Below are positions 1 to 9,757 of a stretch of 64,000 bases of DNA, piece by piece (positions within the stretch are counted from its first letter, which is position 1; each line of letters begins with the position of its first letter). The notes under the pieces are model-generated. The model was given only the letters and a program-made list of their open reading frames with translations, did not search any database and was not told the DNA's origin. A program made the position numbers and the translations under genes. Source of the DNA: Acidimicrobiia bacterium (GTDB lineage Bacteria; Actinomycetota; Acidimicrobiia; Acidimicrobiales; Poriferisodalaceae); NCBI GenBank assembly GCA_022820925.1, contig JAJEEO010000015.1, positions 1 through 64,000 on the forward strand, in the 5' to 3' direction.

Positions 1-866
1 AGGCAATCGGGATCATGCGCGAGGTAGTCGCCCAGTGCGAGCGGCCGGTCATGCTGTACTCGATCGGCAAGGACTCCTCGGTGCTGCTGCACCTGGCCCG
101 CAAGGCGTTCTTCCCCGGCAGGATCCCGTTCCCGCTGCTGCACGTGGACACGACGTGGAAGTTCCGCGAGATGATCGTCTTCCGCCAGCGGATGGCCGAC
201 GAGATCGGCTTCGAGCTGATCGTGCACACCAACGCCGACGGCGTCGCACAGGGCATCAACCCCTTCGACCACGGGTCGAAGAACTACACCGACATCATGA
301 AGACCCAGGCGCTCCGCCAGGCGCTCGACGCTGGCCGGTTCGATGCGGCATTCGGCGGCGCCCGGCGCGACGAGGAGAAGTCGCGGTCCAAGGAGCGGGT
401 GTTCAGCTTCCGCGATGCCCATCATCGCTGGGACCCGAAGAACCAGCGGCCCGAGCTGTGGAATCTCTACAACGGCCGGGTCAATCAGGGCGAGTCGATC
501 CGGGTGTTCCCCATGAGCAACTGGACCGAGCTCGACGTGTGGCAGTACATCCACCTCGAGCAGATCCCGATCGTGCCGCTGTACTTCGCGGCCGAACGGC
601 CGGTTGTGGAGCGTGATGGCGTGCTGATCATGGTGGATGACGACCGGTTCGTTTTCGACGAGGGCGAAGTGGCCGAGCAGCGTCTGGTGCGGTTCCGCAC
701 GCTGGGCTGCTATCCGCTGTCGGGTGCCATCGAGTCCTCGGCCACCACGCTGCCGGAGATCATCGGCGAGATGCTGGTGGCCACCCGTTCCGAGCGGGAG
801 GGCCGGGTGATCGACTTCGACCAGTCGGGCTCCATGGAGCAGAAGAAGCGCGAGGGGTACTTCTGA
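1..866 (+). CDS. cysD: Sulfate adenylyltransferase subunit 2 (CysD), 5' end cut by window edge
   Basis: Small catalytic subunit of ATP sulfurylase, which makes adenosine 5'-phosphosulfate (APS) from sulfate and ATP in the cytoplasm together with CysN. The PP-loop motif [13 protein letters not shown] is near the start, followed by [21 protein letters not shown] and LWNLYNGR, all typical of CysD. The ORF track starts at an ATG at 15, but the frame is open to base 1 and reads AIGIMREV, which matches the internal EAIxILREV stretch of family members. The true start therefore lies upstream and roughly 15-20 residues are missing. The stop TGA shares one base with the ATG of the next gene (TGATG), so it is translationally coupled to cysNC. 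Identification is secure. Confidence 0.96.
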   Translation, partial: AIGIMREVVAQCERPVMLYSIGKDSSVLLHLARKAFFPGRIPFPLLHVDTTWKFREMIVFRQRMADEIGFELIVHTNADGVAQGINPFDHGSKNYTDIMKTQALRQALDAGRFDAAFGGARRDEEKSRSKERVFSFRDAHHRWDPKNQRPELWNLYNGRVNQGESIRVFPMSNWTELDVWQYIHLEQIPIVPLYFAAERPVVERDGVLIMVDDDRFVFDEGEVAEQRLVRFRTLGCYPLSGAIESSATTLPEIIGEMLVATRSEREGRVIDFDQSGSMEQKKREGYF

Positions 867-2809
867 TGGCCGCTGAGCTGCCCGCTCGTGACGGCCTCGA
901 CGTGTCGGATGTCGAGGCGTACCTGGCCTCGCATCGACAGAAGGACCTGCTGCGCCTGCTGACCTGCGGCAGCGTCGACGACGGCAAGTCGACGCTGATC
1001 GGGCGGCTGCTGCACGACTCGCAGCTGATCTACGAGGACGTGCTCGCCAGCCTCGAAGCAGACTCGGCGGCCCACGGATCGGCGGGCGAGGGGGTCGACC
1101 TGGCGCTGCTCATGGACGGCCTGCGTGCCGAGCGCGAGCAGGGCATCACCATCGATGTGGCCTACCGCTACTTCTCCACGGCCCGCCGCACGTTCATCAT
1201 CGCCGACACGCCGGGGCACCCCCAGTACACCCGCAACATGGCGACGGGTGCGTCGACCTGCGATCTGGCGGTCATCCTGATCGACGCCCGCCACGGCGTG
1301 CTGGCACAGACCAAGCGCCACAGCTACATCGCCAGCCTGCTGGGCATCCGTCGGGTCGTCGTGGCGGTCAACAAGATGGATCTCGTCGGCTGGTCACAGG
1401 ATCGGTTCACCGAGATCTGCGAGGACTATCGCTCGTTCGCCAAGCCGCTCGGGTTCGGCGAGCCGTGCTTCCTGCCGATGTCCGCGCTGGCAGGCGACAA
1501 CGTCGTCGACGCCGGCGACAACCTGGGGTGGTTCGACGGTCCGCCACTGCTGGAGCACCTCGAGACGGTGGACATCGATGTCGGCGTCGACCTAGAGCAT
1601 TTCCGCATGCCGGTGCAGCTGGTCTCCCGGCCCGATGCGGACTTCCGCGGGTACGCGGGAACGATCGCGTCAGGAATCCTCCGGCCCGGTGACGAGGTGG
1701 TGGCACTGCCGTCGGGGCTCAGCTCGACGGTGGAGCGGATTGCGACCTTCGACGGCGACCTCGACGTAGCGGGGCCGGGGCGGGCGGTCACGGTGACGCT
1801 CGCCGACGACATTGACGTCAGCCGGGGCGACCTCCTGGTGACCCCGGGAGGCGAGCCGCAGCGAGCGCACGACCTCGACGCCATGGTGGTGTGGATGTCC
1901 GAAACCGGCGCCGAGCCCGGCAGCTCGTACCTGCTGCAGACGGCCAACACGGTTTCCAATTGCGCCATCCGGAGCCTCCGGTACCGGATCGACATCAATA
2001 CCGGCGCACACGAGCAGGCGCCGGGGCTCGGGCTGAACGACATCGGTCACTGTGTCATCACGTCAGACCGGGAGCTCGCGTTCGACCCCTACAGCGCCAA
2101 CCGGGCGACTGGATCGTTCGTGCTCGTCGACCGGCTCACCAACGCGACGGTGGCAGCAGGAATGATCATTGGAGCGGCGTCTGCGTGGGACCGCACGCCT
2201 GATGCGGCACTGGTTCGCCAGCGCTCGGAGATCAGCGATGCGGAACGGGCCATCCGTTTCGGCCAGCAGCCGTGCACCATCCTGCTGACGGGGCTCACGG
2301 CGGCCGGCAAGTCCACGCTTGCCACGGCGCTTGAGCGGGAGCTGTTCGACCGGGGCAAGGTGTCGATCCGTCTCGACGGCGAGAACGTTCGCATGGGCAT
2401 CTCCCGTGACCTGGGATTCAGCACCCAGGAACGCTCGGAGAACCTGCGACGGGTGTCGGAGGTGGCACGGCTTGTGAACGGCCAGGGACTGATTGCGATC
2501 GCTGCAATGGTGGCCCCCGACGGTGACGTGCGGCAGCGTGCCCGTGACCTCGTGGGTGCCGATCGCTACGTCGAGGTTTTCGTGGACACGCCCATCGAGG
2601 TCTGCCGCGAGCGTGACCCACACGGCCTCTATGCCATGGCCGACAGCGGCGAGATCCCCAGCTTCCCCGGTGTCTCCGCCGATTTCGACCGACCGACTGA
2701 GGCTGACCTGCGCGTCGACACCTCGACCCAAGACGTCGACGAGTGCATCGACGCCATCGTGCGCATGCTGACAGAGCGCGGTTTTCTGCGCGGCCCGAGC
2801 ACGCCATGA
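866..2809 (+). CDS. cysNC: Bifunctional sulfate adenylyltransferase GTPase subunit / APS kinase (CysNC)
   Basis: 647 aa fusion. Residues about 30-450 are the CysN GTPase that drives ATP sulfurylase: P-loop GSVDDGKST at 35-43, ADTPGH near 118 and NKMD near 172. Residues about 465-640 are an APS kinase domain with P-loop GLTAAGKST. The segment that normally carries the phosphorylatable serine (ISPY/F) reads [13 protein letters not shown] here, so that serine is an alanine. The family tolerates such changes, but the kinase half may be weak or inactive. A second, canonical APS kinase follows at once. The gene overlaps cysD by one base and the following cysC by four (ATGA), forming one operon. Confidence 0.95.
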   Translation: MAAELPARDGLDVSDVEAYLASHRQKDLLRLLTCGSVDDGKSTLIGRLLHDSQLIYEDVLASLEADSAAHGSAGEGVDLALLMDGLRAEREQGITIDVAYRYFSTARRTFIIADTPGHPQYTRNMATGASTCDLAVILIDARHGVLAQTKRHSYIASLLGIRRVVVAVNKMDLVGWSQDRFTEICEDYRSFAKPLGFGEPCFLPMSALAGDNVVDAGDNLGWFDGPPLLEHLETVDIDVGVDLEHFRMPVQLVSRPDADFRGYAGTIASGILRPGDEVVALPSGLSSTVERIATFDGDLDVAGPGRAVTVTLADDIDVSRGDLLVTPGGEPQRAHDLDAMVVWMSETGAEPGSSYLLQTANTVSNCAIRSLRYRIDINTGAHEQAPGLGLNDIGHCVITSDRELAFDPYSANRATGSFVLVDRLTNATVAAGMIIGAASAWDRTPDAALVRQRSEISDAERAIRFGQQPCTILLTGLTAAGKSTLATALERELFDRGKVSIRLDGENVRMGISRDLGFSTQERSENLRRVSEVARLVNGQGLIAIAAMVAPDGDVRQRARDLVGADRYVEVFVDTPIEVCRERDPHGLYAMADSGEIPSFPGVSADFDRPTEADLRVDTSTQDVDECIDAIVRMLTERGFLRGPSTP

Positions 2810-3429
2810 GTGCGGGTGCCGGGAGCGAACCGGTCTCGCGCAACATCGTGCGCGCCGAAGGACAGGTCACCGGCGCCGACCGTGAGGCACACTTCGGCCA
2901 CCGTGCAGTGACGGTGTGGTTCACCGGGCTGTCCGGCAGCGGGAAGTCCACCCTCGCATTCGCCCTGGAAGCAGCGCTGCTGGAACGCGGCGTTGCCGCC
3001 TACGTACTCGACGGCGACAACGTGCGCTTCGGGCTCAACCGCGACCTCGGCTTCTCGCCCGAAGACCGCACGGAGAACATCCGCCGCATCGGCGAGGTGT
3101 GCCGCCTGTTCCAAGACGCCGGCGTCGTCGTACTGACGGCGTTCATCTCGCCATACGTGGCCGACCGCGAGCAAGTACGTGCCATCCACCCCGAAGGCGC
3201 CTTCATCGAGGTGTTCGTCGACACCCCGCTCGAAGTCTGCGAGACCCGCGACCCCAAGGGCCTCTACGTCAAGGCTCGCGCCGGCGAGATCCCCGACTTC
3301 AGCGGCATCTCCGCCCCCTACGAACCGCCGCCATCACCCGAGATCACCATCGACACCACCCAACCCCTACACGACTGCATAACCCAACTCCTCGCCACAC
3401 TCCCTCTGTCGGAACCAGGGAGCGGTTAG
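2806..3429 (+). CDS. cysC: Stand-alone adenylylsulfate kinase (CysC)
   Basis: Phosphorylates APS to PAPS. The 207 aa protein has P-loop GLSGSGKST at 41-49, the [15 protein letters not shown] substrate motif, the canonical [10 protein letters not shown] serine loop near 115, and [11 protein letters not shown]. The ORF track begins at 2743, but the ATG at 2806 is chosen because it forms an ATGA overlap with the cysNC stop and gives the usual length. The upstream residues are only cysNC read in another frame. It duplicates the kinase domain of its neighbour and has the residues that domain lacks. The stop is convergent with, and overlaps by four bases, the gene on the other strand. Confidence 0.93.
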   Translation: MSAGAGSEPVSRNIVRAEGQVTGADREAHFGHRAVTVWFTGLSGSGKSTLAFALEAALLERGVAAYVLDGDNVRFGLNRDLGFSPEDRTENIRRIGEVCRLFQDAGVVVLTAFISPYVADREQVRAIHPEGAFIEVFVDTPLEVCETRDPKGLYVKARAGEIPDFSGISAPYEPPPSPEITIDTTQPLHDCITQLLATLPLSEPGSG

Positions 3430-4178
3430 TCCCAGGTGCCGAACTGGAAGGCTTCGGTGGGAAAGGCTTGCCAGTGCTGCCAGACCTGAGGGTCGCCGTC
3501 GGTGATCTCGACACCGACGTGGGGGCGGCCCCAGAGTGCGAGGAGCACTTGGATTGGCGGGCCTTCGATCGCCGCCGATGCAGGCGACTCGGACTCGGGC
3601 AGAGGCTCGATGGACACGCTGCCGACTTCGCCGCTGGCATCGACGAGCCGGGCGGCGAGCCCGCCGGGATCACGCTCGAGGACGCGGCGCATCGCTTGGA
3701 GGAAGAACTGGCAGGTGTAGTCGGCGGCGTCGAGTGCTTGTGCCGGCGTCATGGAGTGCTCATGGCTCAGGGCTGCCTCGACGTCAAGGCGGTGCATGCC
3801 GAGCTCAGAAGCAGCATGCCAGGCCCACAACCGCGGATTGCCCTCGCCGCCGGTCATCGAGAAATAGCAGCGCCGGTCGAGGTCGTGGGTGAGCTGATCG
3901 ATGGCTGAGTGGGCCCATGCTGCGAGTTCTGCCGTAGAGGTTCCGGCCGGCTTGCGGCCGGCGCGCTCGTAACCCCGTGCTCGGGACTCGGGGTCGTTGG
4001 GCGTCGAGGTGATCATCTCTTCCCACGCGATCCCGACTCGGCCGATGTGCGACGCCGCGTTGTGCACCGTCCAGCCAGGACAGTTCAAGACCGGCACCGC
4101 TTGTTCCTCGTCGCTGCGGCCGCAGATGTAGTCGATGGCGGACCGCGCCGCGGCGATTCGCTCCGAATGATCAAGCAT
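3426..4178 (-). CDS. Maleylpyruvate isomerase family (mycothiol-dependent/DinB-like) protein
   Basis: 250 aa. The N-terminal half is a DinB-like four-helix bundle of the TIGR03083/MDMPI type, with [19 protein letters not shown] near 32-50 and [11 protein letters not shown] carrying the second metal-binding histidine. The C-terminal part (about 165-250, LLALWGRP) is the usual MDMPI C-terminal domain. Family members are metal-dependent and often use mycothiol; the substrate here is unknown. It overlaps the upstream lyase-like gene by 8 bp and is probably cotranscribed with it. It ends tail to tail in cysC with overlapping stop codons. Confidence 0.8.
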   Translation of the reverse strand: MLDHSERIAAARSAIDYICGRSDEEQAVPVLNCPGWTVHNAASHIGRVGIAWEEMITSTPNDPESRARGYERAGRKPAGTSTAELAAWAHSAIDQLTHDLDRRCYFSMTGGEGNPRLWAWHAASELGMHRLDVEAALSHEHSMTPAQALDAADYTCQFFLQAMRRVLERDPGGLAARLVDASGEVGSVSIEPLPESESPASAAIEGPPIQVLLALWGRPHVGVEITDGDPQVWQHWQAFPTEAFQFGTWD

Positions 4179-5073
4179 CGTCCAATCCCAACGTTCGCAT
4201 GCGTTCCTCGTAATCGGCCCAGCCCACCAATCCCCGGGCTTCGTCGAAGCTGACCCGGTACTCCCCCGCTTCGCCTCTGGCCGCCAGTTGGCTGGCCGAT
4301 TCCTGCATCGCGGCGATGCCGCTGAGCAGCAGCGTCACCGGATAGATCACGAGCGAGTAGCCCATCTCGCCCAGCGAGCCGGGATCCAGCCACGGTGTTT
4401 GGCCGTCCTCCACCAAGTTCGCTGTCTTGTGGCCCGGCACCTCTGCGCAGTAGCGCTCCATCTGCTCGACGGTTTCCGGCGCCTCGAGGAACGTGACGTC
4501 GGCGCCGGCGTCTGCAAACGCAGCGGCACGCCAGAGCGCTTCGTCAAAGCCATCGGTCGCACAGGCGTCGGTGCGGGCCATGATCAAGATGTCGAGGCTG
4601 TGTTCCTGCCGGACCCGGACACACGCCTGGATGCGCTGGATCGCCTCGTTGCGGTCCACCACTTCCTTGCCCATCGTGTGACCGCAGCGCTTCGGCCACA
4701 CCTGGTCCTCGATCATCACGCAGGCAAGCCCCGCTTGCGCGCAGCCCAGCAGCGTTCGCTCCGCGTTGACGGGATTGCCGTAACCCGTATCGGCATCGCC
4801 GATGATCGGAAGCGACGTCGCAGCGCACACGCTGCGGGCCTGATCGATCATCTCGCCGTAGCTGAGCAGGCCCACATCAGGCAGTCCGAGCCTGGCAGCA
4901 GCGACCGAGAATCCTCCGAGGAAGCCGGCCCCGAACCCTGCCGCTTCCACCAGTCGTGCCGACAGTCCGTCGAAACACCCCGGTGCCTGCACGACCGAAC
5001 CGGACTCCGACGCCGAGTGAAGCAGCGCCTGCAGTCCCTGCGCACCGCGGCCATGATTCGGGAACAGCGACAC
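4171..5073 (-). CDS. Isocitrate lyase / PEP mutase superfamily carboligase-type enzyme
   Basis: 300 aa TIM-barrel protein. DADTGYG carries the Mg-binding aspartates, IEDQVWPKRCGH holds the lyase loop with the catalytic cysteine (KRCGH), and MARTDA follows. The KRCGH motif fits C-C lyases such as methylisocitrate or dimethylmalate lyase rather than PEP mutase, and the protein is far shorter than true isocitrate lyase. The exact substrate cannot be read from sequence. The GTG start has an AAGGAG ribosome-binding site about 10 bases upstream. It precedes and overlaps the MDMPI-like gene. Confidence 0.82.
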   Translation of the reverse strand: MSLFPNHGRGAQGLQALLHSASESGSVVQAPGCFDGLSARLVEAAGFGAGFLGGFSVAAARLGLPDVGLLSYGEMIDQARSVCAATSLPIIGDADTGYGNPVNAERTLLGCAQAGLACVMIEDQVWPKRCGHTMGKEVVDRNEAIQRIQACVRVRQEHSLDILIMARTDACATDGFDEALWRAAAFADAGADVTFLEAPETVEQMERYCAEVPGHKTANLVEDGQTPWLDPGSLGEMGYSLVIYPVTLLLSGIAAMQESASQLAARGEAGEYRVSFDEARGLVGWADYEERMRTLGLDDA

Positions 5074-5119
5074 TGGGGACCAGCTCCTTCCGATGAGCGG
5101 CGCGGATATGCCCGCCGCA

Positions 5120-5135
5120 GTCTGTCAGGCTTGCG
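5120..5135. repeat. 16-bp direct repeat, copy A
   Basis: GTCTGTCAGGCTTGCG occurs here and again at 6531-6546. Both copies lie in short intergenic stretches upstream of plus-strand genes, 143 and 36 bp before their starts. The rest of the 5074-5277 gap shows no other structure that I can name. Confidence 0.6.
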
Positions 5136-5277
5136 GGCGATGACGAAGTGGTCGGGCGGCCACGCCGTGGCGACTCTGCAATCGCTCCCGGCTACGGTGA
5201 CCGGCGTCGATCGGGCGAGCGGTCAAGAAGTGCTCCGGTCGACCTCGCAGGGTTGAGACGAACCGCTGGGGCACTAC

Positions 5278-6456
5278 ATGGCCAACTCCCCGATGAGCTC
5301 TGCGGCGCTGATCGATGCTGCGAACGAGCTCGCTCCGTTGCTGCGCGAGACCGCCCGCGAGGCGGAACTGGCCCGACGCCCGCTCGACCGGGTGATCGAC
5401 GCAGTCCGAGACAGCGGACTCTTCGCACTCATGGTTCCCAGGGCGTACGGCGGCCACGAAGCCGACCTCGACACCTATTTCGAGGTCACCCTGACGCTGT
5501 CTCGCGCCGACGCCTCGATGGGTTGGCTGATCTCGTTCTACATCGAGCACAACTTCTGGATGTGCGGCTATCCGGAGAGCTTCCAGAAGGAAGTCTTCGC
5601 CGAGCGCCAGTTCATCCTGGCCCCCGCCACGCTGAACGCAGGGGGCGGCAGGGCGACCCCCACCGAGGGCGGCTACCGGCTCGACGGTCAGTGGCAATGG
5701 GGAACCGGCATCGTCCATGCCGACTGGGTGCTGGTGGGCGCGATGGTCGACGAAGGCGGTGGGCGGGTGCTGCCGAACTTCTTCGCGGTGCCGCCCGAGG
5801 ACGTCGAGCCAGTCGACACCTGGTACGTGATGGGCCTGTGCGGCACCGGTTCGTGGGACATCCGCGTCGACGACGTCTTCGTGCCCGCCGATCGGGTCGT
5901 CTCGATGGTCGGACTGATGAACGCAGCCGGCGAGTCCACCCGGGTTCACGCAGGCGAGCTGTACCGCACGCCGCTGATTCCCGTGCTCGGCTTCGCTGCG
6001 GGGCTGCCCATGCTCGGCGCGGCCCAGATGGCGCTGGAGGAATACCGCTCCCAGACCAAGGCCAAGATCGCTGCGAAGCAGACCGCGATCGGCGGGCCCG
6101 AACGCGACCAGGGCAAGCCGGCGGTCGCCGCGAGGGCAGCGCTGTCGATCGACGCGGCCGAGCTCATGTTCCGCGACGTGCTCGCCGACGTGATGACCCA
6201 GCGCAACAGCGCATCCTTCGAGACCCGCAGCATCTGGCTGTCGCGACTGACCCACGCCGTCCATATGTGCCGTGACGCCGTGCGGGACATCTGCTCGGTC
6301 ACCGGCGCCGGCGGCAGCCGGCTGGACAACCCCATCCAGCGGGCGTTACGCGACATCTCGACCGGTTCCAACCACCTCATCTTCGACCGCGAGGTCCGCT
6401 ACGCCGACTACGGGCGCCTCTTGCTCGACCAGCCCACCAGCAGATTCCTGGTGTGA
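5278..6456 (+). CDS. Acyl-CoA dehydrogenase-fold flavin monooxygenase (HsaA/HpaB-like)
   Basis: 392 aa with N-terminal, middle and type-2 C-terminal acyl-CoA dehydrogenase domains. Features are VPRAYGGHEADL, the beta domain WQWGTGIVHADWVLVGA, and the C-terminal helical bundle ending ALRDISTGSNHLIFDRE. The catalytic glutamate of true dehydrogenases is not evident. This architecture is used by two-component FMNH2- or FADH2-dependent hydroxylases (HsaA, pigment hydroxylases) that need a separate flavin reductase, and none is adjacent. Substrate unknown. It stands first in a plus-strand run with an NTF2-like protein and an enoyl-CoA hydratase. Confidence 0.8.
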   Translation: MANSPMSSAALIDAANELAPLLRETAREAELARRPLDRVIDAVRDSGLFALMVPRAYGGHEADLDTYFEVTLTLSRADASMGWLISFYIEHNFWMCGYPESFQKEVFAERQFILAPATLNAGGGRATPTEGGYRLDGQWQWGTGIVHADWVLVGAMVDEGGGRVLPNFFAVPPEDVEPVDTWYVMGLCGTGSWDIRVDDVFVPADRVVSMVGLMNAAGESTRVHAGELYRTPLIPVLGFAAGLPMLGAAQMALEEYRSQTKAKIAAKQTAIGGPERDQGKPAVAARAALSIDAAELMFRDVLADVMTQRNSASFETRSIWLSRLTHAVHMCRDAVRDICSVTGAGGSRLDNPIQRALRDISTGSNHLIFDREVRYADYGRLLLDQPTSRFLV

Positions 6457-6530
6457 GCCACCCGTCGGCCGCCCGGGGCCACGGGCGCCACTGCTGACCG
6501 CTCGGCCACGCATGGACAGTGCCCGGCGCG

Positions 6531-6546
6531 GTCTGTCAGGCTTGCG
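6531..6546. repeat. 16-bp direct repeat, copy B
   Basis: Identical to 5120-5135. It lies 36 bp upstream of the ATG of the NTF2-like gene, just before its GAGGGGG ribosome-binding site. Confidence 0.6.
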
Positions 6547-6581
6547 CCGACGGGAGCACGAGCGACCGAGGGGGACATTCC

Positions 6582-6998
6582 ATGTCGAACATCAACGACG
6601 TAGCCGCAGCGTTCTTCGATGCGTGCGAGACCGGCCAGGGCTGGGACGCCTGCGCCCAGTACTGCGCCGACGACGCAACGTTCGCTGCGCAGTCCGAGGC
6701 CATCGGCGATCTGACCGATCTCCGCTCGTACGCCGAGTGGATGAAGGGCACCTTGATGATCCTGCCCGACGCCACCTACGACCTGAAGTCGTGGGCCGTC
6801 GACAGCGAGCGCAGCAGCGTCCTGGCCTATGCCGTGTTCAACGGCACCCACACCGGCGAGGGCGGACCGGTGCCTCCGACTGGCAAGTCGGTCAGCTCGG
6901 ACTACGTGTACGACATGCGCTTCGAGGGCGACAAGATTTCCCACATGACCAAGATCTGGCACTCGGGCATCGCACTGCAGCAGCTCGGCTGGGCCTGA
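6582..6998 (+). CDS. Nuclear transport factor 2-like (SnoaL-type) protein
   Basis: 138 aa alpha+beta cone protein. It begins INDVAAAFFDACETGQGWDACAQYCADDATF, a classic NTF2-like N-terminus, and continues with SYAEWMKG and a beta sheet ending MTKIWHSG. Members include ketosteroid-isomerase-like enzymes and ligand-binding proteins; no specific function can be assigned. The start at 6582 is chosen over the ORF-track start at 6519 because of a strong GAGGGGG site 7 bases upstream and because homology begins there. Confidence 0.8.
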   Translation: MSNINDVAAAFFDACETGQGWDACAQYCADDATFAAQSEAIGDLTDLRSYAEWMKGTLMILPDATYDLKSWAVDSERSSVLAYAVFNGTHTGEGGPVPPTGKSVSSDYVYDMRFEGDKISHMTKIWHSGIALQQLGWA

Positions 6999-7087
6999 GC
7001 CCCGCCGGGCGACACAGCCGCCGCCTACAGGAACAGCTAGAGCATGGGAAGGTGCGCAGCACCGAGGGTCGTTGACGAGGAGACGCC

Positions 7088-7891
7088 GTGCCGGAAACCA
7101 GTTCGCCTTCGGGAAAGCTGATCGTCGAGAGGGACGGCCCGGTCACGACCGTGATCCTCAACCGTCCCGAGGTGCACAACGCCCTCGACCGGGAGATGTC
7201 CCAGGAGCTGAACGACGCTGTCCGTGAGATCAACGTAGACCGGGAGTGCCGGGTGATGGTGCTCACCGGTGCGGGCCACACGTTCTGCGCCGGCGACGAC
7301 ATCAAGGAGTTCAACGACTGGACGCCCGAGGACCCCCTCTGGCAGGCACGGCTCTACCAGGAGACGGTCTCGCTGATGGAGGACCTGATCCCGGTCACCG
7401 TCGCCGTCGTCGACGGGGTGTGCACCGGCGGCGGTCTCGAGCTGACCTTGGCTGCAGATTTCGTGCTGGCGACGCCGCGTTCTCGGTGGGGCATGCCGGA
7501 GATCAACTGGGACATCACCCCGGGATGGGGCGGCACCAGCAAGCTGGCCAAGCATGTGGGTCGTCGCAGGGCCAAGGAATGGAATCTGCTCGGCACGCTG
7601 TTCAGCGCCGAGAAGGCCGAGCGTCACAACCTGGTCAACCGACTCGTCGAGCCTGACGACATGGACGCGGAGCTGGACCGGCTGATCGAGATCATCCTGA
7701 GCAAGCACCCCCAGGCGATGCAGGTGACGAAGTACTTCGTCGACAGGGGTGCCGACCTCGACTACCAGAACGTGATGGCCTTCGAGGGAGCGCCGCAACT
7801 CGTGCCCTTCGGGGAGGGCACCCGAGCCTTCGTCGAGCGCGACAGCCGCAACGACCGCCGCCGGCTACTCAACGACTTCTGGTTCGACTGA
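7088..7891 (+). CDS. Enoyl-CoA hydratase/isomerase family protein
   Basis: 267 aa crotonase. It has NRPEVHNALDREM, the oxyanion-hole segments FCAGDDIKEF and CTGGGLELTLAADF, and MPEINWDITPGWGGT, which carries a candidate catalytic glutamate. It acts on acyl-CoA thioesters in beta-oxidation or a related degradation route; specificity is not readable. The start is GTG with GAGGAG 6 bases upstream. It lies downstream of the flavin monooxygenase and NTF2-like genes on the same strand. Confidence 0.9.
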   Translation: MPETSSPSGKLIVERDGPVTTVILNRPEVHNALDREMSQELNDAVREINVDRECRVMVLTGAGHTFCAGDDIKEFNDWTPEDPLWQARLYQETVSLMEDLIPVTVAVVDGVCTGGGLELTLAADFVLATPRSRWGMPEINWDITPGWGGTSKLAKHVGRRRAKEWNLLGTLFSAEKAERHNLVNRLVEPDDMDAELDRLIEIILSKHPQAMQVTKYFVDRGADLDYQNVMAFEGAPQLVPFGEGTRAFVERDSRNDRRRLLNDFWFD

Positions 7892-7955
7892 ACCGAGGCG
7901 AGCGAACCCAGCAGCAGCCTCGGCCGCGGTTGCCGATTCGGCGGATACTGAAGGT

Positions 7956-9185
7956 TCAGTGGCGGTGGCGGTGGTCGCCGTGGGAGTGGTCGTAGCGGTC
8001 GTGGTGCTGGCGCAGCAGGTCGGCCCCGTAGTCGCCGCCGTTGGGCGTGCGGACCAGCGTGTGGACGTGGTTGCGTGAGGGCACCAGGTTGTCGAACACC
8101 ACGCCCGGATGGTGGTCGAATTCGATCAGCACCACGGGGTTCTGCACCCGGTAGTAGAAGGGCCCGTCGTCGCCGGTCGCGCCCATCCATGAGAACCAAG
8201 TCTCGTCGAGGTGGTGAGCGACCTCGTCCATCCTGACCTGTGCGTGGCCGTCACGGGTCCATCCGACGTAGGTCGCCATGAGATTGAGCAGGATGCGCCG
8301 CTGGGCGTCGGACAGGTCGGTCGCTGCGACGCCCTCATTGGGAATGACGGCGTTGTCGAGGAAGGCGCCGCCCTGCATGCGGCCGTCGAATGGGTGCTGC
8401 AGCTCCGGCGGCAGGTCGTCGGGGTGGATCGAGGGCCGGAGGATGGCGCGGCCCTGCTGTTCGGCGTCGAGCGAGCGGATCAAGTCGAGCCCCGATCGTT
8501 CCTCGGCGGTGAAGACCTGGGTACCGGCATAAGGGCCGTCGTGGACATGGCAGGGCTCGGCTCCCATGAACGTCGGCGTCATCACCAGCTGATCGCCGAC
8601 GACTGCGCAGTTGACCACCAGGTGATGACCGTCGAGCTGCCAGCCCCAGGGCTCGTCGGGCCCGGGCTCGCCGAAGACGGTCACGAAGTACGGCCACTCC
8701 CCGTACTCGTCGGGGCTGCCGGAGATCTCGGCGATCAGCTCGTTCAGCCGCATGATGTCGCGCGCCTGGCCGTAGCCCCGGGCCGACAGCGTCTCCCGCA
8801 ACAGGTCGAGACCGAGCCGGCGACCGGCCGTGCCGAGCTCTTCGAGCATCACCCCGTGGCGGAAGAAATTCATGTGCACGTTGATCCAGGTGCGCCAGTC
8901 GTCGCTGTCGATGGGCTGGTGGGCGCGCTGGCGCTGCTCGCTCGTCAAGGCGCCGAGGAATGCCTGGGCGGCCTCGACGAGAGGCGCTGTGGACACGCCG
9001 GTCCGCGCGAGACCGAACAGGCCTTGGCGGACCGCGCCGTCGACCGTCACGCCCGTGAACGGCTCGTGGCCGTGCGCGATCCGCTCATCGACGAATGGCA
9101 CGAGCGGCGGAGCGATGTCGGTGACGCGTGAGCGTGCACTCATCGGAGGCATGTGACGCACCCCGAATTCGGTCCAGTGGCTCAT
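7956..9185 (-). CDS. DUF3500 family protein
   Basis: About 409 aa. PWGWQLDGHHLVVNCAVVGD, FMGAEP, and a C-terminal region rich in histidine (HHPGVVFDN, NHVHTLVRTPNGGDYGADLL) are characteristic of DUF3500. The protein ends in an unusual His-rich tail (HHDRYDHSHGDHRHRH) that may bind metal. No biochemical function is established for the family as far as I know. The ATG at 9185 is preferred over 9194 because AAAGGA lies 8 bases upstream of it. Confidence 0.85.
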   Translation of the reverse strand: MSHWTEFGVRHMPPMSARSRVTDIAPPLVPFVDERIAHGHEPFTGVTVDGAVRQGLFGLARTGVSTAPLVEAAQAFLGALTSEQRQRAHQPIDSDDWRTWINVHMNFFRHGVMLEELGTAGRRLGLDLLRETLSARGYGQARDIMRLNELIAEISGSPDEYGEWPYFVTVFGEPGPDEPWGWQLDGHHLVVNCAVVGDQLVMTPTFMGAEPCHVHDGPYAGTQVFTAEERSGLDLIRSLDAEQQGRAILRPSIHPDDLPPELQHPFDGRMQGGAFLDNAVIPNEGVAATDLSDAQRRILLNLMATYVGWTRDGHAQVRMDEVAHHLDETWFSWMGATGDDGPFYYRVQNPVVLIEFDHHPGVVFDNLVPSRNHVHTLVRTPNGGDYGADLLRQHHDRYDHSHGDHRHRH

Positions 9186-9326
9186 GGATGCCATCCTTTC
9201 AGGGCCAAGACGCCGGTGCGTTCAACCGCACTCGCATCGGTCAGCGGCGGCGAGCGTCGTGCGCTTCACTGAGGGGGCTCGCTTCGCACGACCCGTGCGA
9301 CTGCCCTGAACCGACAGCGAGGTGCC

Positions 9327-9740
9327 ATGCCTGCAATGCAGCCGACTGCCGACCAGTTCCGCGCCTTCCGCGATGACCCCCACGACGGGCCCATCGCGCA
9401 GGTCAACCTGCTGAAGTTCCGGGTCAAGGCCGCCTACGGGCCCGATGAGCCCGAGCACGCCAACGACGAGTCCGGCGTCGCCGCCTACCAGCGTTACGTC
9501 GATGCCTTCCGGGCCGCCGCAGCCGAGGTCGGCGGGAGCTGCCTGCTCTACGGCCACGCCGAGCGCTATTTCATCGGCCAGGGCGACTGGGACGCCGTGC
9601 TGATCATGCACTTCCCCAACCGGGCTGCGTTCATCGCGACCCTGAACCATGCCGACTACGCCGAGATGCACCGCCACCGCGCGGCCGGCCTGCTCTGCCA
9701 AGACCTGCTGACGACACAACCGGCCGTAGCAGCCGCCTAG
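9327..9740 (+). CDS. DUF1330 domain protein
   Basis: 137 aa small ferredoxin-like (dimeric alpha/beta barrel) protein. IAQVNLLKFR near the N-terminus, YQRYVDAFRAAAAEVGG, and WDAVLIMHFPNRAAFIATL are hallmarks of DUF1330. The function is unknown; relatives are small cytoplasmic proteins sometimes placed near oxygenases. It lies divergently from the DUF3500 gene. Confidence 0.82.
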   Translation: MPAMQPTADQFRAFRDDPHDGPIAQVNLLKFRVKAAYGPDEPEHANDESGVAAYQRYVDAFRAAAAEVGGSCLLYGHAERYFIGQGDWDAVLIMHFPNRAAFIATLNHADYAEMHRHRAAGLLCQDLLTTQPAVAAA

Positions 9741-9757
9741 CGCGTGCGAGAGCTGAC

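Noticed and set aside
3426-3429. Overlapping convergent stops of cysC and the MDMPI-like gene as a regulatory device
   Set aside because: A four-base tail-to-tail overlap is common in compact genomes.
4171-5073. True isocitrate lyase (glyoxylate cycle)
   Set aside because: Only 300 aa and lacking the long insertions of AceA; no malate synthase nearby.
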